The notes beneath the pieces are model-generated. The model was given only the letters and a program-made list of their open reading frames with translations, was not told the origin of the DNA and made no database searches. Positions 22,028-33,329 of a stretch of DNA of 64,000 nt are shown here, in pieces (positions within the stretch are counted from its first letter, which is position 1; every line of letters starts with the position of its first letter). Origin of the DNA: Canna indica (taxonomy: Eukaryota > Streptophyta > Magnoliopsida > Zingiberales > Cannaceae); assembly GCA_034359265.1 (NCBI GenBank), contig CP136897.1, positions 35,327,501 through 35,391,500 on the forward strand, read 5' to 3'. The position numbers and the translations under genes were made by a program.

Positions 22028-22229
22028 TTTTTTTTTACTACCTATTTGATTGCACGACGAGATCATTTTTTTTACCAATCTTTCTAACCAAACGTTAAGG
22101 ACGGACGACGTCGTCGACATAAAATTTGGCTGTCGATCGCCCGCGAGGGGCCCGCCGCAACCTCTACGACCGGCTCGATCGACCAACCGACCCGAAAAAT
22201 TAAAATTTGTAAATAAATAAGAAAAATAA

Positions 22230-22337
22230 CATACCAGCACTAACTCACCGGATCCCATCAGAACTCCGAAGTTAAGCGTGCTACGGCGAGAGTAGTACTA
22301 GGATGGGTGACCCACTGGGAACTCCTCGTGTTGTACC
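22230..22337 (+). pseudogene. 5'-truncated 5S gene (AACAT join)
   Basis: Bases 10-117. Changes: G25T, T63A, G64C, C94A, G102C, C114T. Lies 319 bp after the start at 21911. Confidence 0.9.
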
Positions 22338-22695
22338 TTTTTTTTTACTACCAATTTGATTGCACGACGAGATCATTTTTTTTACCAATCTTTCTAACCA
22401 AAAGTTAAGGACGGACGACGTCGTCGACATAAAATTTGGCTGTCGATCGCCCGCGCGGGGCCCGCCGCAACCTCTACGGCCTGCTCGATCGACCAACCGA
22501 CCCGAAAAATTAAAATTTGTAAATAAATAAGAAATATAACATTTCAATTATTATTTTTCGTTTAAAACGGGCGTAACTCCGTGCATTATTGTCCGATTTC
22601 AGCTTTTCACGTGGCGCTAAAAGGCGCGCGAAGAGACGAAGAAAATGACCCCGAGCTATCCCTCGGACGCTCACCCTTATTAGCCGACGATCAGA

Positions 22696-22812
22696 ATTGC
22701 ATCACAAGTGCGATCATACCAGCACTAACGCACCGGATCCCATCAGAACTCCGAAGTTAAGCGTGCTTGGGCGAGAGTAGTACTATAATGGGTGACCCCC
22801 TAGGAAGTCCTC
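22696..22812 (+). rRNA. 5S rRNA: 5S rRNA gene with broken terminator
   Basis: Full length. Changes: G1A, G2A, G81T, G82A, G97A. The tract after the gene reads GTTTCTTTTAC, so the longest T run is four. An intact T8 lies about 50 bases downstream. Confidence 0.94.
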
Positions 22813-23190
22813 GTGTTGCACCGTTTCTTTTACTACCTATTTGATTGCACGACGAGATCATTTTTTTTAGCAATCTTTCTAACCAAACGTTAAGGACGGA
22901 CGACGTCATCGACATAAAATTTGGCTGTCGATCGTCCGCGCGGGGCGCGCCGCAACCTCTACGGCCGGCTCGATCGACCAACCGGCCCGAAAAATTAAAA
23001 TTTGTAAATAAATAAGAAAAATAACATTTCATTTATTATTTTTCGTTTAAAACGGGCGTAACTTCGTGCATCATTGTCCGATTTCATCTTTTCACGTGGC
23101 GCTAAAAGGCGCGCGAAGAGACGAAGAAAATCACCCCGAGCTATCCCTCGGACGCTCAACCTTATTAGCCGACGATCAGAAGTGCACCAC

Positions 23191-23307
23191 GGATGCGATC
23201 ATACCAGCACTAACGCACCGGATCCCATCAGAACTCCGAAGTTAAGCTTGCTTGGGCGAGAGTAGTACTAGGATGGGTGACCCCCTGGGAAGTCCTCGTG
23301 TTGCACC
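23191..23307 (+). rRNA. 5S rRNA: 5S rRNA gene
   Basis: Full length. Changes: G3A, G58T. The upstream spacer has CTCAACC, GAAAATCACC and GTGCACCAC, a type shared with 34182. Confidence 0.96.
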
Positions 23308-23675
23308 TTTTTTTTTACTACCTATATGATTGCACGACGAGATCATTTTTTTTACCAATCTTTCTAACCAAACGTTAAGGACGGACGACGTCATCGACAT
23401 AAAATTTGGCTGTCGATCGCCCGCGCGGGGCCCGCCGCAACCTCTACGGCCGGCTCGATGGACCAACCGGCCCGAAAAATTAAAATTTGTAAATAAATAA
23501 GAAAAATAACATTTCATTTATTATTTTTCGTTTGAAACGGGCGTAACTTCGTGCATCATTGTCCGATTTCATCTTTTCACGTGGCGCTAAAAGGCGCGCG
23601 AAGAGACGAAGAAAATGACCCCGAGCTATCCCTCGGACGCTCACCCTTATTAACCGACGATCAGAATTGCATGAT

Positions 23676-23792
23676 GGGTGCGATCATACCAGCACTAACG
23701 CACCGTATCCCATCAGAACTCCTAAGTTAAGCGTGCTTGGGCGAGAGTAGTATTAGGATGGGTGACCCCGTGGGAAGTCCTCGTGTTGCACC
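23676..23792 (+). rRNA. 5S rRNA: 5S rRNA gene (G48T/C95G type)
   Basis: Full length. Changes: G31T, G48T, C78T, C95G. Base -1 is T. The TATA-like box reads TTATTAACC. Confidence 0.96.
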
Positions 23793-24160
23793 TTTTTTTT
23801 TTACTACCTTTTTGATTGCACGACGAGATCATTTTTTTTACCAATCTTTCTAACCAAACGTTAAGGTCGGACGATGTCATCGACATAAAATTTGGCTGTC
23901 GATCGCCCGCGCGGGGCCCGCCGCAAACTCTACGGCCAGCTCGATCGACCAACCGACCCGAAAAATTAAATTTGTAAATTAATAAGAAATATAACATTTC
24001 AATTATTATTTTTCGTTTAAAACGGGCGTAACTCCGTGCATTATTGTCCGATTTCAGCTTTTCACGTGGCGCTAAAAGGCGCGCGAAGAGACGAAGAAAA
24101 TGACCCCGAGCTATCCCTCGGACGCTCACCCTTATTAGCCGACGGTCAGAATTGCATCAT

Positions 24161-24277
24161 GGGTGCGATCATACCAGCACTAACGCACCGGATCCCATCA
24201 GAACTCCTAAGTTAAGCGTGCTTGGGCGAGAGTAGTACTAGGATGGGTGACCCCGTGGGAAGTCCTCGTGTTGCACC
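24161..24277 (+). rRNA. 5S rRNA: 5S rRNA gene (G48T/C95G type)
   Basis: Full length. Only G48T and C95G. Base -1 is T. T10 follows. Confidence 0.97.
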
Positions 24278-24646
24278 TTTTTTTTTTACTACCTATTTGA
24301 TTGCACGACGAGATCATTTTTTTTAGCAATCTTTCTAACCAAACGTTAAGGACGGACGACGTCATCGACATAAAATTTGGCTGTCGATCGCCCGCGCGGG
24401 GCCCGCCGCAACCTCTACGGCCGGCTCGATCGACCAACCGGCCCGAAAAATTAAAATTTGTAAATAAATAAGAAAAATAACATTTCATTTATTATTTTTC
24501 GTTTAAAACGGGCGTAACTTCGTGCATCATTGTCCGATTTCATATTTTCACGTGGCGCTAAAAGGCGCGCGAAGAGACGAAGAAAATGACCCCGAGCTAT
24601 CCCTCGGACGCTCACCCTTATTAGCCGACGATCAGAATTGCATGAT

Positions 24647-24763
24647 GGGTGCGATCATACCAGCACTAACGCACCAGATCCCATCAGAACTCCTAAGTTA
24701 AGCGTGCTTGGGCGAGAGTAGTACTAGGATGGGTGACCCCGTGGGAAGTCCTCGTGTTGCACC
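24647..24763 (+). rRNA. 5S rRNA: 5S rRNA gene (G48T/C95G type)
   Basis: Full length. Changes: G30A, G48T, C95G. Base -1 is T. Confidence 0.97.
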
Positions 24764-24921
24764 TTTTTTTTTTACTACATATTTGATTGCACGACGAGAT
24801 CATTTTTTTTACCAATCTTTCTAACCAAACGTTAAGGACGGACGACGTCATCGACATAAAATTTGGCTGTCGATCGCCCGCGCGGGGCCCGCCGCAAACT
24901 CTACGGCCGGCTCGATCGACC

Positions 24922-25353
24922 AACCGACCCGAAAAATTAAATTTGTAAATAAATAAGAAATATAACATTTCAATTATTATTTTTCGTTTGAAACGGGCGT
25001 AACTCCGTGCATTATTGTCCGATTTCAGCTTTTCACGTGGCGCTAAAAGGCGCGCGAAGAGACGAAGAAAATGACCCCGAGCTATCCCTCGGACGCTCAC
25101 CCTTATTAGCCGACGATCAGAATTGCATCATGGGTGTAACCGACCCGAAAAATTAAATTTGTAAATAAATAAGAAATATAACATTTCAATTATTATTTTT
25201 CGTTTGAAACGGGCGTAACTCCGTGCATTATTGTCCGATTTCAGCTTTTCACGTGGCGCTAAAAGGCGCGCGAAGAGACGAAGAAAATGACCCCGAGCTA
25301 TCCCTCGGACACTCACCCTTATTAGCCGACGATCAGAATTGCATCATGGGTGC
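24922..25353 (+). repeat. 216-bp tandem duplication in spacer and gene start
   Basis: Copies 24922-25137 and 25138-25353, each from AACCGACCC of the spacer to about base 5 of the gene. The two copies are almost identical, so the event is recent. Confidence 0.9.
25132..25136 (+). pseudogene. Orphan 5S start, 5 nt
   Basis: GGGTG at the end of a complete upstream region (TTATTA, GAATTGCATCAT), followed at once by TAACCGACCC of the spacer. It is a promoter without a gene, made by the 216-bp duplication. Confidence 0.75.
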
Positions 25354-25464
25354 GATCATACCAGCTCTAACGCACCGGATCCCATCAGAACTCCTAAGTT
25401 AAGCGTGCTTGGGCGAGAGTAGTACTAGGATGGGTGACCCCGTGGGAAGTCCTCGTGTTGCACC
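25348..25464 (+). rRNA. 5S rRNA: 5S rRNA gene (G48T/C95G type)
   Basis: Full length. Changes: A19T, G48T, C95G. Base -1 is T. Its upstream region is the second copy of the 216-bp duplication. Confidence 0.96.
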
Positions 25465-25833
25465 TTTTTTTTTTACTACCCATTTGATTGCATGACGAGA
25501 TCATTTTTTTTACCAATCTTTCTAACCAAACGTTAAGGACGGACGACGTCGTCGACATAAAATTTGGCTGTCGATCGCCCGCGCGGGGCCCGCCGTAACC
25601 TCTACGGCCGGCTCGATCGACCAACCGATCCGAAAAATTAAAATTTGTAAATAAATAAGAAATATAACATTTCAGTTATTATTTTTCGTTTTAAACGGGC
25701 GTAACTCCGTGCATTATTGTCCGATTTCACCTTTTCACGTGGCGCTAAAAGGTGCGCGAAGAGACGATGAAAATGACCCCGAGCTATCCCTCGGACGCTC
25801 ACCCTTATTAGCCGACGATCAGAAGTGCATGAC

Positions 25834-25950
25834 GGGTGCGATCATACTAGCACTAACGCACCGGATCCCATCAGAACTCCGAAGTTAAGCGTGCTTGGGC
25901 AAGAGTAGTACTAGGATGGGTGACCCCCTGGGAATTCCTCTTGTTGCACC
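25834..25950 (+). rRNA. 5S rRNA: 5S rRNA gene
   Basis: Full length. Changes: C15T, G68A, G102T, G108T. First half of a full-plus-truncated pair that recurs at 30518. Confidence 0.96.
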
Positions 25951-26152
25951 TTTTTTTTTACTACCTATTTGATTGCACGACGAGATCATTTTTTTTACCA
26001 ATCTTTCTAACCAAACGTTAAGGACGGACGACGTCGTCGACATAAAATTTGGCTGTGGATCGCCCGCGCGGGGCCCGCCGCAACCTCTACGGCCGGCTCG
26101 ATCGACCAACCGACCCGAAAAATTAAAATTTATAAATAAATAAGAGAAATAA

Positions 26153-26260
26153 CATACCAGCACTAACGCACCGGATCTCATCAGAACTCTGAATTTAAGC
26201 GTGCTTGGGCGAGAGTAGTACTAGGATGGGTGACCCCCTGGGAAGTCCTCGTGTTGCACC
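26153..26260 (+). pseudogene. 5'-truncated 5S gene (AACAT join, C35T/C47T/G51T)
   Basis: Bases 10-117 with C35T, C47T, G51T. C35T removes the GGATCC site and G51T changes the A box. The preceding spacer reads TTTATAAATAAATAAGAGAAATAAC. The same haplotype is at 30837, 33222, 36442, 41118 and 42884. Confidence 0.9.
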
Positions 26261-26627
26261 TTTTTTTTTACTACCAATTTGATTGCACGACGAGATCATT
26301 TTTTTTACCAATCTTTCTAACCAAACGTTAAGGACGGACGACGTCGTCGACATAAAATTTGGCTGTCGATCGCCCGCGCGGGGCCCACCGCAAACTCTAC
26401 AGCCGGCTCGATCGACCAACCGACCCGAAAAATTAATTTTGTAAATAAATAAGAAATATATCATTTAAATTATTATTTTTCGTTTAAAACGGGCGTAACT
26501 CCGTGCATTATTGTCCGATTTCAGCTTTTCACGTGGCGCTAAAAGGCGCGCGAAGAGACGAAGAAAATGACCCCGAGCTATCCCTCGGACGCTCACCCTT
26601 ATTAGCCGACGATCAGAATTGCATCAC

Positions 26628-26744
26628 GAGTGCGATCATACGAGCACTAACGCGCCGGATCCCATTAGAACTCCGAAGTTAAGTGTGCTTGGGCTAGAGT
26701 AGTACTGGGATGGGTGACCCCGTGGGAAGTCCTCGTGTTGCACC
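26628..26744 (+). rRNA. 5S rRNA: 5S rRNA gene
   Basis: Full length. Changes: G2A, C15G, A27G, C39T, C57T, G68T, A80G, C95G. Related to 28479 (G2A, C39T, A80G). Confidence 0.94.
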
Positions 26745-27113
26745 TTTTTTTTTTACTACCTATTTGATTGCATGACGAGATCATTTTTTTTACCAATCTT
26801 TCTAACCAAACGTTAAGGACAGACGACGTCGTCGACATAAAATTTGGCTGTCGATCGCCCGCGCGGGGCCCGCCGCAACCTCTACGGCCGGCTCGATCGA
26901 CCAACCGACCCGAAAAATTAAAATTTGTAAATAAATAAGAAATATAACATTTCAATTATTATTTTTCATTTAAAACGGGCGTAACTCCGTGCATTATTGT
27001 CCGATTTCATCTTTTCACGTGGCGCTAAAAGGCGCGCGAAGAGACGAAGAAAATGACCCCGAGCTATCCCTCGGACGCTCACCCTTATTAGCCGATGATC
27101 AGAATTGCATGAT

Positions 27114-27230
27114 GGGTGCGATCATACCAGCACTAACGCACCGGATCCCATCAGAACTCCTAAGTTAAGCGTGCTTGGGCGAGAGTAGTACTAAGATGGG
27201 TGACCCCGTGGGAAGTCCTCGTGTTGCACC
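27114..27230 (+). rRNA. 5S rRNA: 5S rRNA gene (G48T/C95G type)
   Basis: Full length. Changes: G48T, G81A, C95G. Base -1 is T. Terminator T3 C T6. Confidence 0.96.
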
Positions 27231-27599
27231 TTTCTTTTTTACTACCTATTTGATTGCACGACGAGATCATTTTTTTTACCAATCTTTCTAACCAAACGTT
27301 AAGGACGGACGACGTCGTCGACATAAAATTTGGCTGTCGATCGCCCGCGCAGGGCCCGCCGCAATCTCTACGGCCGGCTCGATCGACCAACCGATCCGAA
27401 AAATTAAAATTTGTAAATAAATAAGAAATATTACATTTCAATTATTATTTTTCGTTTAAAACGGGCGTAACTCCGTGCATTATTGTCCGATTTCAGCTTT
27501 TCACGTGGCGCTAAAAGGCGCGCGAAGAGACGAAGAAAATGACCCCGAGCTATCCCTCGGACGCTCACCCTTATTGGACGACGATCAGAATTGCCTCAC

Positions 27600-27716
27600 G
27601 GGTGCGATCATACCAGCACTAATGCACCGGATCCCATCAGAACTCCGAAGTTAAACGTGCTTGGGCGAGAGTAGTACTAGGATGGGTGACCCCCTGGGAA
27701 GTCCTCGTGTTGCACC
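27600..27716 (+). rRNA. 5S rRNA: 5S rRNA gene
   Basis: Full length. Changes: C24T, G56A (A box). Upstream box is TTATTGGACG. First copy in the 394-bp duplication. Confidence 0.96.
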
Positions 27717-27993
27717 TTTTTTTTTACTACCGGATCGCCCGCGTAGGGCCCGCCGCAACCTCTACGGCCGGCTCGATCGACCAACCGATCCGAAAAATTA
27801 AAATTTGTAAATAAATAAGAAATATTACATTTCAATTATTATTTTTCGTTTAAAACGGGCGTAACTCCGTGCATTATTGTCCGATTTCAGCTTTTCACGT
27901 GGCGCTAAAAGGCGCGCGAAGAGACGAAGAAAATGACCCCGAGCTATCCCTCGGACGCTCACCCTTATTGGACGACGACCAGAATTGCCTCAC

Positions 27994-28110
27994 GGGTGCG
28001 ATCATACCAGCACTAATGCACCGGATCCCATCAGAACTCCGAAGTTAAACGTGCTTGGGCGAGAGTAGTACTAGGATGGGTGACCCCCTGGGAAGTCCTC
28101 GTGTTGCACC
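27994..28110 (+). rRNA. 5S rRNA: 5S rRNA gene
   Basis: Identical changes to 27600 (C24T, G56A), as expected for its duplicate 394 bp downstream. Confidence 0.96.
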
Positions 28111-28478
28111 TTTTTTTTTACTACCCATTTGATTGCATGACGAGATCATTTTTTTTACCAATTTTTCTAACCAAACGTTAAGGACGGACGACGTCGTCGA
28201 CATAAAATTTGGCTGTCGATCGCCCGCGCGGGGCCCGCCGCAACCTCTACGGCCGGCTCGATCGACCAACCGATCCGAAAAATTAAAATTTGTAAATAAA
28301 TAAGAAATATAACATTTCAATTATTATTTTTCGTTTTAAACGGGCGTATCTCCGTGCATTATTGTCCGATTTCACCTTTTCACGTGGCGCTAAAAGGTGC
28401 GCGAAGAGACGAAGAAAATGACCCCGAGCTATCCCTCGGACGCTCACCCTTATTAGCCGACGATCAGAATTGCATCAC

Positions 28479-28595
28479 GAGTGCGATCATACCAGCACTA
28501 ACGCACCGGATCCTATTAGAACTCCGAAGTTAAGCGTGCTTGGGCGAGAGTAGTACTGGGATGGATGACCCCCTGGGAAGTCCTCGTGTTGCACC
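28479..28595 (+). rRNA. 5S rRNA: 5S rRNA gene
   Basis: Full length. Changes: G2A, C36T, C39T, A80G, G87A. The last two are in the C box. Confidence 0.95.
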
Positions 28596-28964
28596 TTTTT
28601 TTTTTACTACCTATTTGATTGCATGACGAGATCATTTTTTTTACCAATCTTTCTAACCAAACGTTAAGGACAGACGACGTTGTCGACATAAAATTTGGCT
28701 GTCGATCGCCCGCGCGGGGCCCGCCGCAACCTCTACGGCCGGCTCGATCGACCAACCGACCCGAAAAATTAAAATTTGTAAATAAATAAGAAATATAACA
28801 TTTCAATTATTATTTTTCGTTTAAAACGGGCGTAACTCCGTGCATTATTGTCCGATTTCAGCTTTTCACGTGGCGCTAAAAGGCGCGCGAAGAGACGAAG
28901 AAAATGACCCAGAGCTATCCCTCGGACGCTCACCCTTATTAGCCGACGATCAGAATTGCATGAT

Positions 28965-29081
28965 GGGTGCGATCATACCAGCACTAACGCACCGGATCCC
29001 ATCAGAACTCCTAAGTTAAGCGTGCTTGGGCGAGAGTAGAACTAGAATGGGTGACCCCGTGGGAAGTCCTCGTGTTGCACC
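28965..29081 (+). rRNA. 5S rRNA: 5S rRNA gene (G48T/C95G type)
   Basis: Full length. Changes: G48T, T76A, G82A, C95G. Base -1 is T. Confidence 0.96.
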
Positions 29082-29449
29082 TTTTTTTTTTACTACCTAT
29101 TTGATTGCACGACGAGATCATTTTTTTTACCAATCTTTCTAACCAAACGTTAAGGACGGACGACGTCATCGACATAAAATTTGGCTGTCGATCGCCCGCG
29201 CGGGGCCCGCCGTAAACTCTACGGCCGGCTCGATCGACCAACCGACCCGAAAAATTAAATTTGTAAATAAATAAGAAATATAACATTTCAATTATTATTT
29301 TTCGTTTAAAACGGGCGTAACTCCGTGCATTATTGTCCGATTTCAGCTTTTCACGTGGCGCTAAAAGGCGCGCGAAGAGACGAAGATAATGACCCCGAGC
29401 TATCCCGCGGACGCTCACCCTTATTAGCCGACGATCAGAATTGCATGAT

Positions 29450-29566
29450 GGGTGCGATCATACCAGCACTAACGCACCGGATCCCATCAGAACTCCTAAG
29501 TTAAGCGTGCTTGGGCGAGAGTAGTACTAGGATGGGTGACCCCTTGGGAAGTCCTCGTGTTGCACC
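29450..29566 (+). rRNA. 5S rRNA: 5S rRNA gene (G48T type)
   Basis: Full length. Changes: G48T, C95T. Base -1 is T. Its last 16 bases are repeated at 29649 by the 98-bp duplication. Confidence 0.96.
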
Positions 29567-29746
29567 TTTTTTTTTAATACCTATTTGATTGCACGACGAG
29601 ATCCTTTTTTTTACCAATCTTTCTAACCAAACGTTAAGGACGGACGACGTCCTCGTGTTGCACCTTTTTTTTTAATACCTATTTGATTGCACGACGAGAT
29701 CCTTTTTTTTACCAATCTTTCTAACCAAACGTTAAGGACGGACGAC
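29551..29746 (+). repeat. 98-bp tandem duplication of gene end and terminator
   Basis: 29551-29648 is repeated as 29649-29746, from GTCCTCGTG of the gene to GGACGACG of the spacer. The result is two gene ends and four long T tracts in a row. Confidence 0.9.
29649..29664 (+). pseudogene. 3' fragment of a 5S gene, 16 nt
   Basis: Bases 102-117 directly after spacer GGACGAC, followed by T9AATACC. Arose with the 98-bp duplication. Confidence 0.85.
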
Positions 29747-30032
29747 GTCGTCGACATAAAATTTGGCTGTCGATCGCCCGCGCAGGGCCCGCCGCAACCT
29801 CTACGGCCGGCTCGATCGACCAACCGATCCGAAAAATTAAAATTTGTAAATAAATAAGAAATATTACATTTCAATTATTATTTTTCGTTTAAAACGGGCG
29901 TAACTCCGTGCATTATTGTCCGATTTCAGCTTTTCACGTGGCGCTAAAAGGCGCTTGAAGAGACGAAGAAAATGACCCCGAGCTATCCCTCGGACGCTCA
30001 CCCTTATTAGCCGACGATCAGAAGTGCATGAC

Positions 30033-30149
30033 GGGTGCGATCATACCAGCACTAACGCACCGGATCCCATCAGAACTCCGAAGTTAAGCGTGCTTGGGCG
30101 AGAGTAGTACTAGGATGGGTGACCCCCTGGGAATTCCTCGTGTTGCACC
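30033..30149 (+). rRNA. 5S rRNA: 5S rRNA gene, near majority
   Basis: Full length, single change G102T. Base -1 is C, T9 follows. Same sequence as 30518. Confidence 0.97.
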
Positions 30150-30517
30150 TTTTTTTTTACTACCCATTTGATTGCATGACGAGATCATTTTTTTTACCAA
30201 TCTTTCTAACCAAACGTTAAGGACGGACGACGTCGTCGACATAAAATTTGGCTATCGATCGCCCGCGCGGGGCCCGCCGCAACCTCTACGGTCGGCTCGA
30301 TCGACCAACCGATCCGAAAAATTAAAATTTGTAAATAAATAAGAAATATAACATTTCAATTATTATTTTTCGTTTTAAACGGGCGTAACTCCGTGCATTA
30401 TTGTCCGATTTCACCTTTTCACGTGGCGCTAAAAGGTGCGCGAAGAGACGAAGAAAATGACCCCGAGCTATCCCTCGGACGCTCACCCTTATTAGCCGAC
30501 GATCAGAAGTGCATGAC

Positions 30518-30634
30518 GGGTGCGATCATACCAGCACTAACGCACCGGATCCCATCAGAACTCCGAAGTTAAGCGTGCTTGGGCGAGAGTAGTACTAGGA
30601 TGGGTGACCCCCTGGGAATTCCTCGTGTTGCACC
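30518..30634 (+). rRNA. 5S rRNA: 5S rRNA gene, near majority
   Basis: Full length, single change G102T. Starts 485 bp after 30033. Followed by the truncated copy at 30837. Confidence 0.97.
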
Positions 30635-30836
30635 TTTTTTTTTACTACCTATTTGATTGCACGACGAGATCATTTTTTTTACCAATCTTTCTAACCAAAC
30701 GTTAAGGACGGACGACGTCGTCGACATAAAATTTGGCTGTGGATCGCCCGCGCGGGGCCCGCCGCAACCTCTACGGCCGGCTCGATCGACCAACCGACCC
30801 GAAAAATTAAAATTTATAAATAAATAAGAGAAATAA

Positions 30837-30944
30837 CATACCAGCACTAACGCACCGGATCTCATCAGAACTCTGAATTTAAGCGTGCTTGGGCGAGAGT
30901 AGTACTAGGATGGGTGACCCCCTGGGAAGTCCTAGTGTTGCACC
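30837..30944 (+). pseudogene. 5'-truncated 5S gene (C35T/C47T/G51T)
   Basis: Bases 10-117 with C35T, C47T, G51T, C107A. Twin at 33222 shares all four; 26153 lacks C107A. Confidence 0.9.
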
Positions 30945-31312
30945 TTTTTTTTTACTACCAATTTGATTGCACGACGAGATCATTTTTTTTACCAATCTTT
31001 CTAACCAAACGTTAAGGACGGACGACGTCGTCGACTTAAAATTTGGCTGTCGATCGCCCGCACGGGGCCCGCCGCAACCTCTACGGCCGGCTCGATCGAC
31101 CAACCGACCCGAAAAATTAAAATTTGTAAATAAATAAGAAATATAACATTTCAATTATTATTTTTCGTTTAAAACAGGCGTAACTCCGTGCATTATTGTC
31201 CGATTTCAGCTTTTCACGTGGCGCTAAAAGGCGCGCGAAGAGACGAAGAAAATGACCCCGAGCTATCCCTCGGACGCTCACCCTTATTAGCCGACGATCA
31301 GAATTGCATGAT

Positions 31313-31429
31313 GGGTGCGATCATAACAGCACTAACGCACCGAATCCCATCAGAACTCCTAAGTTAAGCGTGCTTGGGCGAGAGTAGTACTAGGATGGGT
31401 GACCCCGTGGGAAGTCCTCGTGTTGCACC
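31313..31429 (+). rRNA. 5S rRNA: 5S rRNA gene (G48T/C95G type)
   Basis: Full length. Changes: C14A, G31A, G48T, C95G. Base -1 is T. One A precedes the T9 tract. Confidence 0.96.
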
Positions 31430-31797
31430 ATTTTTTTTTACTACCTATTTGATTGCACGACGAGATCATTTTTTTTACCAATCTTTCTAACCAAATGTTA
31501 AGGACGGACGACGTCATCGACATAAAATTTGGCTGTCGATCGCCCGCGCGGGGCCCGCCGCAAATTCTACGGCCGGCTCGATCGACCAACCGACCCGAAA
31601 AATTAAATTTGTAAATAAATAAGAAATATAACATTTAAATTATTATTTTTCGTTTAAAACGGGCGTAACTCCGTGCATTATTGTCCGATTTCAGCTTTTC
31701 ACGTGGCGCTAAAAGGCGCGCGAAGAGACGAAGAAAATGACCCCGAGCTATCCCTCGGACGCTCACCCTTATTAGCCGACGATCAGAATTGCATCAC

Positions 31798-31914
31798 GAG
31801 TGCGATCATACCAGCGCTAACGCACCGGATCCCATCAGAACTCCGAAGTTAAGCGTGCTTGGGCGAGAGTAGTACTAGGATGAGTGACCCCCTGGGAAGT
31901 CCTCGTGTTGCACC
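31798..31914 (+). rRNA. 5S rRNA: 5S rRNA gene
   Basis: Full length. Changes: G2A, A19G, G86A. Its end is the left border of the 620-bp duplication. Confidence 0.96.
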
Positions 31915-32283
31915 TTTTTTTTTACTACCCATTTGATTGCATGACGAGATCATTTGTTTTACCAATCTTTCTAACCAAACGTTAAGGACGGACGACGTCG
32001 TCGACATAAAATTTGGCTGTCGATCGCCCGCGCGGGGTCCGCCGCAACCTTCTACGGCCGGCTCGATCGACCAACCGATCCGAAAAATTAAAATTTGTAA
32101 ATAAATAAGAAATATAACATTTCAATTATTATTTTTCGTTTTAAACGGGCGTAACTCCGTGCATTATTGTCCGATTTCACCTTTTCACGTGGCGCTAAAA
32201 GGTGCGCGAAGAGACGAAGAAAATGACCCCGAGCTATCCCTCGGACGCTCACCCTTATTAGCCGACGATCAGAAGTGCATGAC

Positions 32284-32399
32284 GGTGCGATCATACCAGC
32301 ACTAACGCACCGGATCCCATCAGAACTCCGAAGTTAAGCGTGCTTGGGCGAGAGTAGTACTAGGATGGGTGATCCCCTGGGAATTCCTCGTGTTGCCCC
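32284..32399 (+). rRNA. 5S rRNA: 5S rRNA gene, 1-nt deletion at start
   Basis: 116 nt: starts GGTGCG, one G short. Changes: C91T, G102T, A115C. Duplicate of 32904. Confidence 0.95.
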
Positions 32400-32903
32400 T
32401 TTTTTTTTACTACCTATTTGATTGCACGACGAGATCATTTTTTTTACCAATCTTTCTAACCAAACGTTAAGGACGGACGACGTCGTCGACATAAAATTTG
32501 GCTGTGGATCGCCCGCGCGGGGCCCGCCGCAACCTTTTTTTTTACTACCCATTTGATTGCATGACGAGATCATTTGTTTTACCAATCTTTCTAACCAAAC
32601 GTTAAGGACGGACGACGTCGTCGACATAAAATTTGGCTGTCGATCGCCCGCGCGGGGTCCGCCGCAACCTTCTACGGCCGGCTCGATCGACCAACCGATC
32701 CGAAAAATTAAAATTTGTAAATAAATAAGAAATATAACATTTCAATTATTATTTTTCGTTTTAAACGGGCGTAACTCCGTGCATTATTGTCCGATTTCAC
32801 CTTTTCACGTGGCGCTAAAAGGTGCGCGAAGAGACGAAGAAAATGACCCCGAGCTATCCCTCGGACGCTCACCCTTATTAGCCGACGATCAGAAGTGCAT
32901 GAC

Positions 32904-33019
32904 GGTGCGATCATACCAGCACTAACGCACCGGATCCCATCAGAACTCCGAAGTTAAGCGTGCTTGGGCGAGAGTAGTACTAGGATGGGTGATCCCCTGG
33001 GAATTCCTCGTGTTGCACC
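32904..33019 (+). rRNA. 5S rRNA: 5S rRNA gene, 1-nt deletion at start
   Basis: 116 nt, start GGTGCG. Changes: C91T, G102T. Followed by the truncated copy at 33222, the same pairing as at 30518. Confidence 0.95.
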
Positions 33020-33221
33020 TTTTTTTTTACTACCTATTTGATTGCACGACGAGATCATTTTTTTTACCAATCTTTCTAACCAAACGTTAAGGACGGACGA
33101 CGTCGTCGACATAAAATTTGGCTGTGGATCGCCCGCGCGGGGCCCGCCGCAACCTCTACGGCCGGCTCGATCGACCAACCGACCCGAAAAATTAAAATTT
33201 ATAAATAAATAAGAGAAATAA

Positions 33222-33329
33222 CATACCAGCACTAACGCACCGGATCTCATCAGAACTCTGAATTTAAGCGTGCTTGGGCGAGAGTAGTACTAGGATGGGT
33301 GACCCCCTGGGAAGTCCTAGTGTTGCACC
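33222..33329 (+). pseudogene. 5'-truncated 5S gene (C35T/C47T/G51T), weak terminator
   Basis: Bases 10-117 with C35T, C47T, G51T, C107A. The tract behind it is T5 A T3, so the terminator is weakened. Confidence 0.9.

Larger units (their letters stand above)
27338..28125 (+). repeat. 394-bp tandem duplication carrying a whole 5S gene
   Basis: About 27338-27731 is repeated as 27732-28125. The join is ACTACC next to GGATCGCCCG, skipping about 91 bp of spacer. Both copies share TTATTGGACGACGA, TTGCCTCACGGG and AAATATTAC, which are rare elsewhere. Exact ends may shift by a base or two. Confidence 0.88.
31915..33154 (+). repeat. 620-bp tandem duplication
   Basis: 31915-32534 is repeated as 32535-33154. 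The join is CCGCAACC next to the T9ACTACCC tract that normally follows GCACC, a short ACC homology. Both copies carry the rare CATTTGTTTTACC and the GACGGTGCG start. One difference seen is A115C in the first gene (32397 against 33017). Confidence 0.93.
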
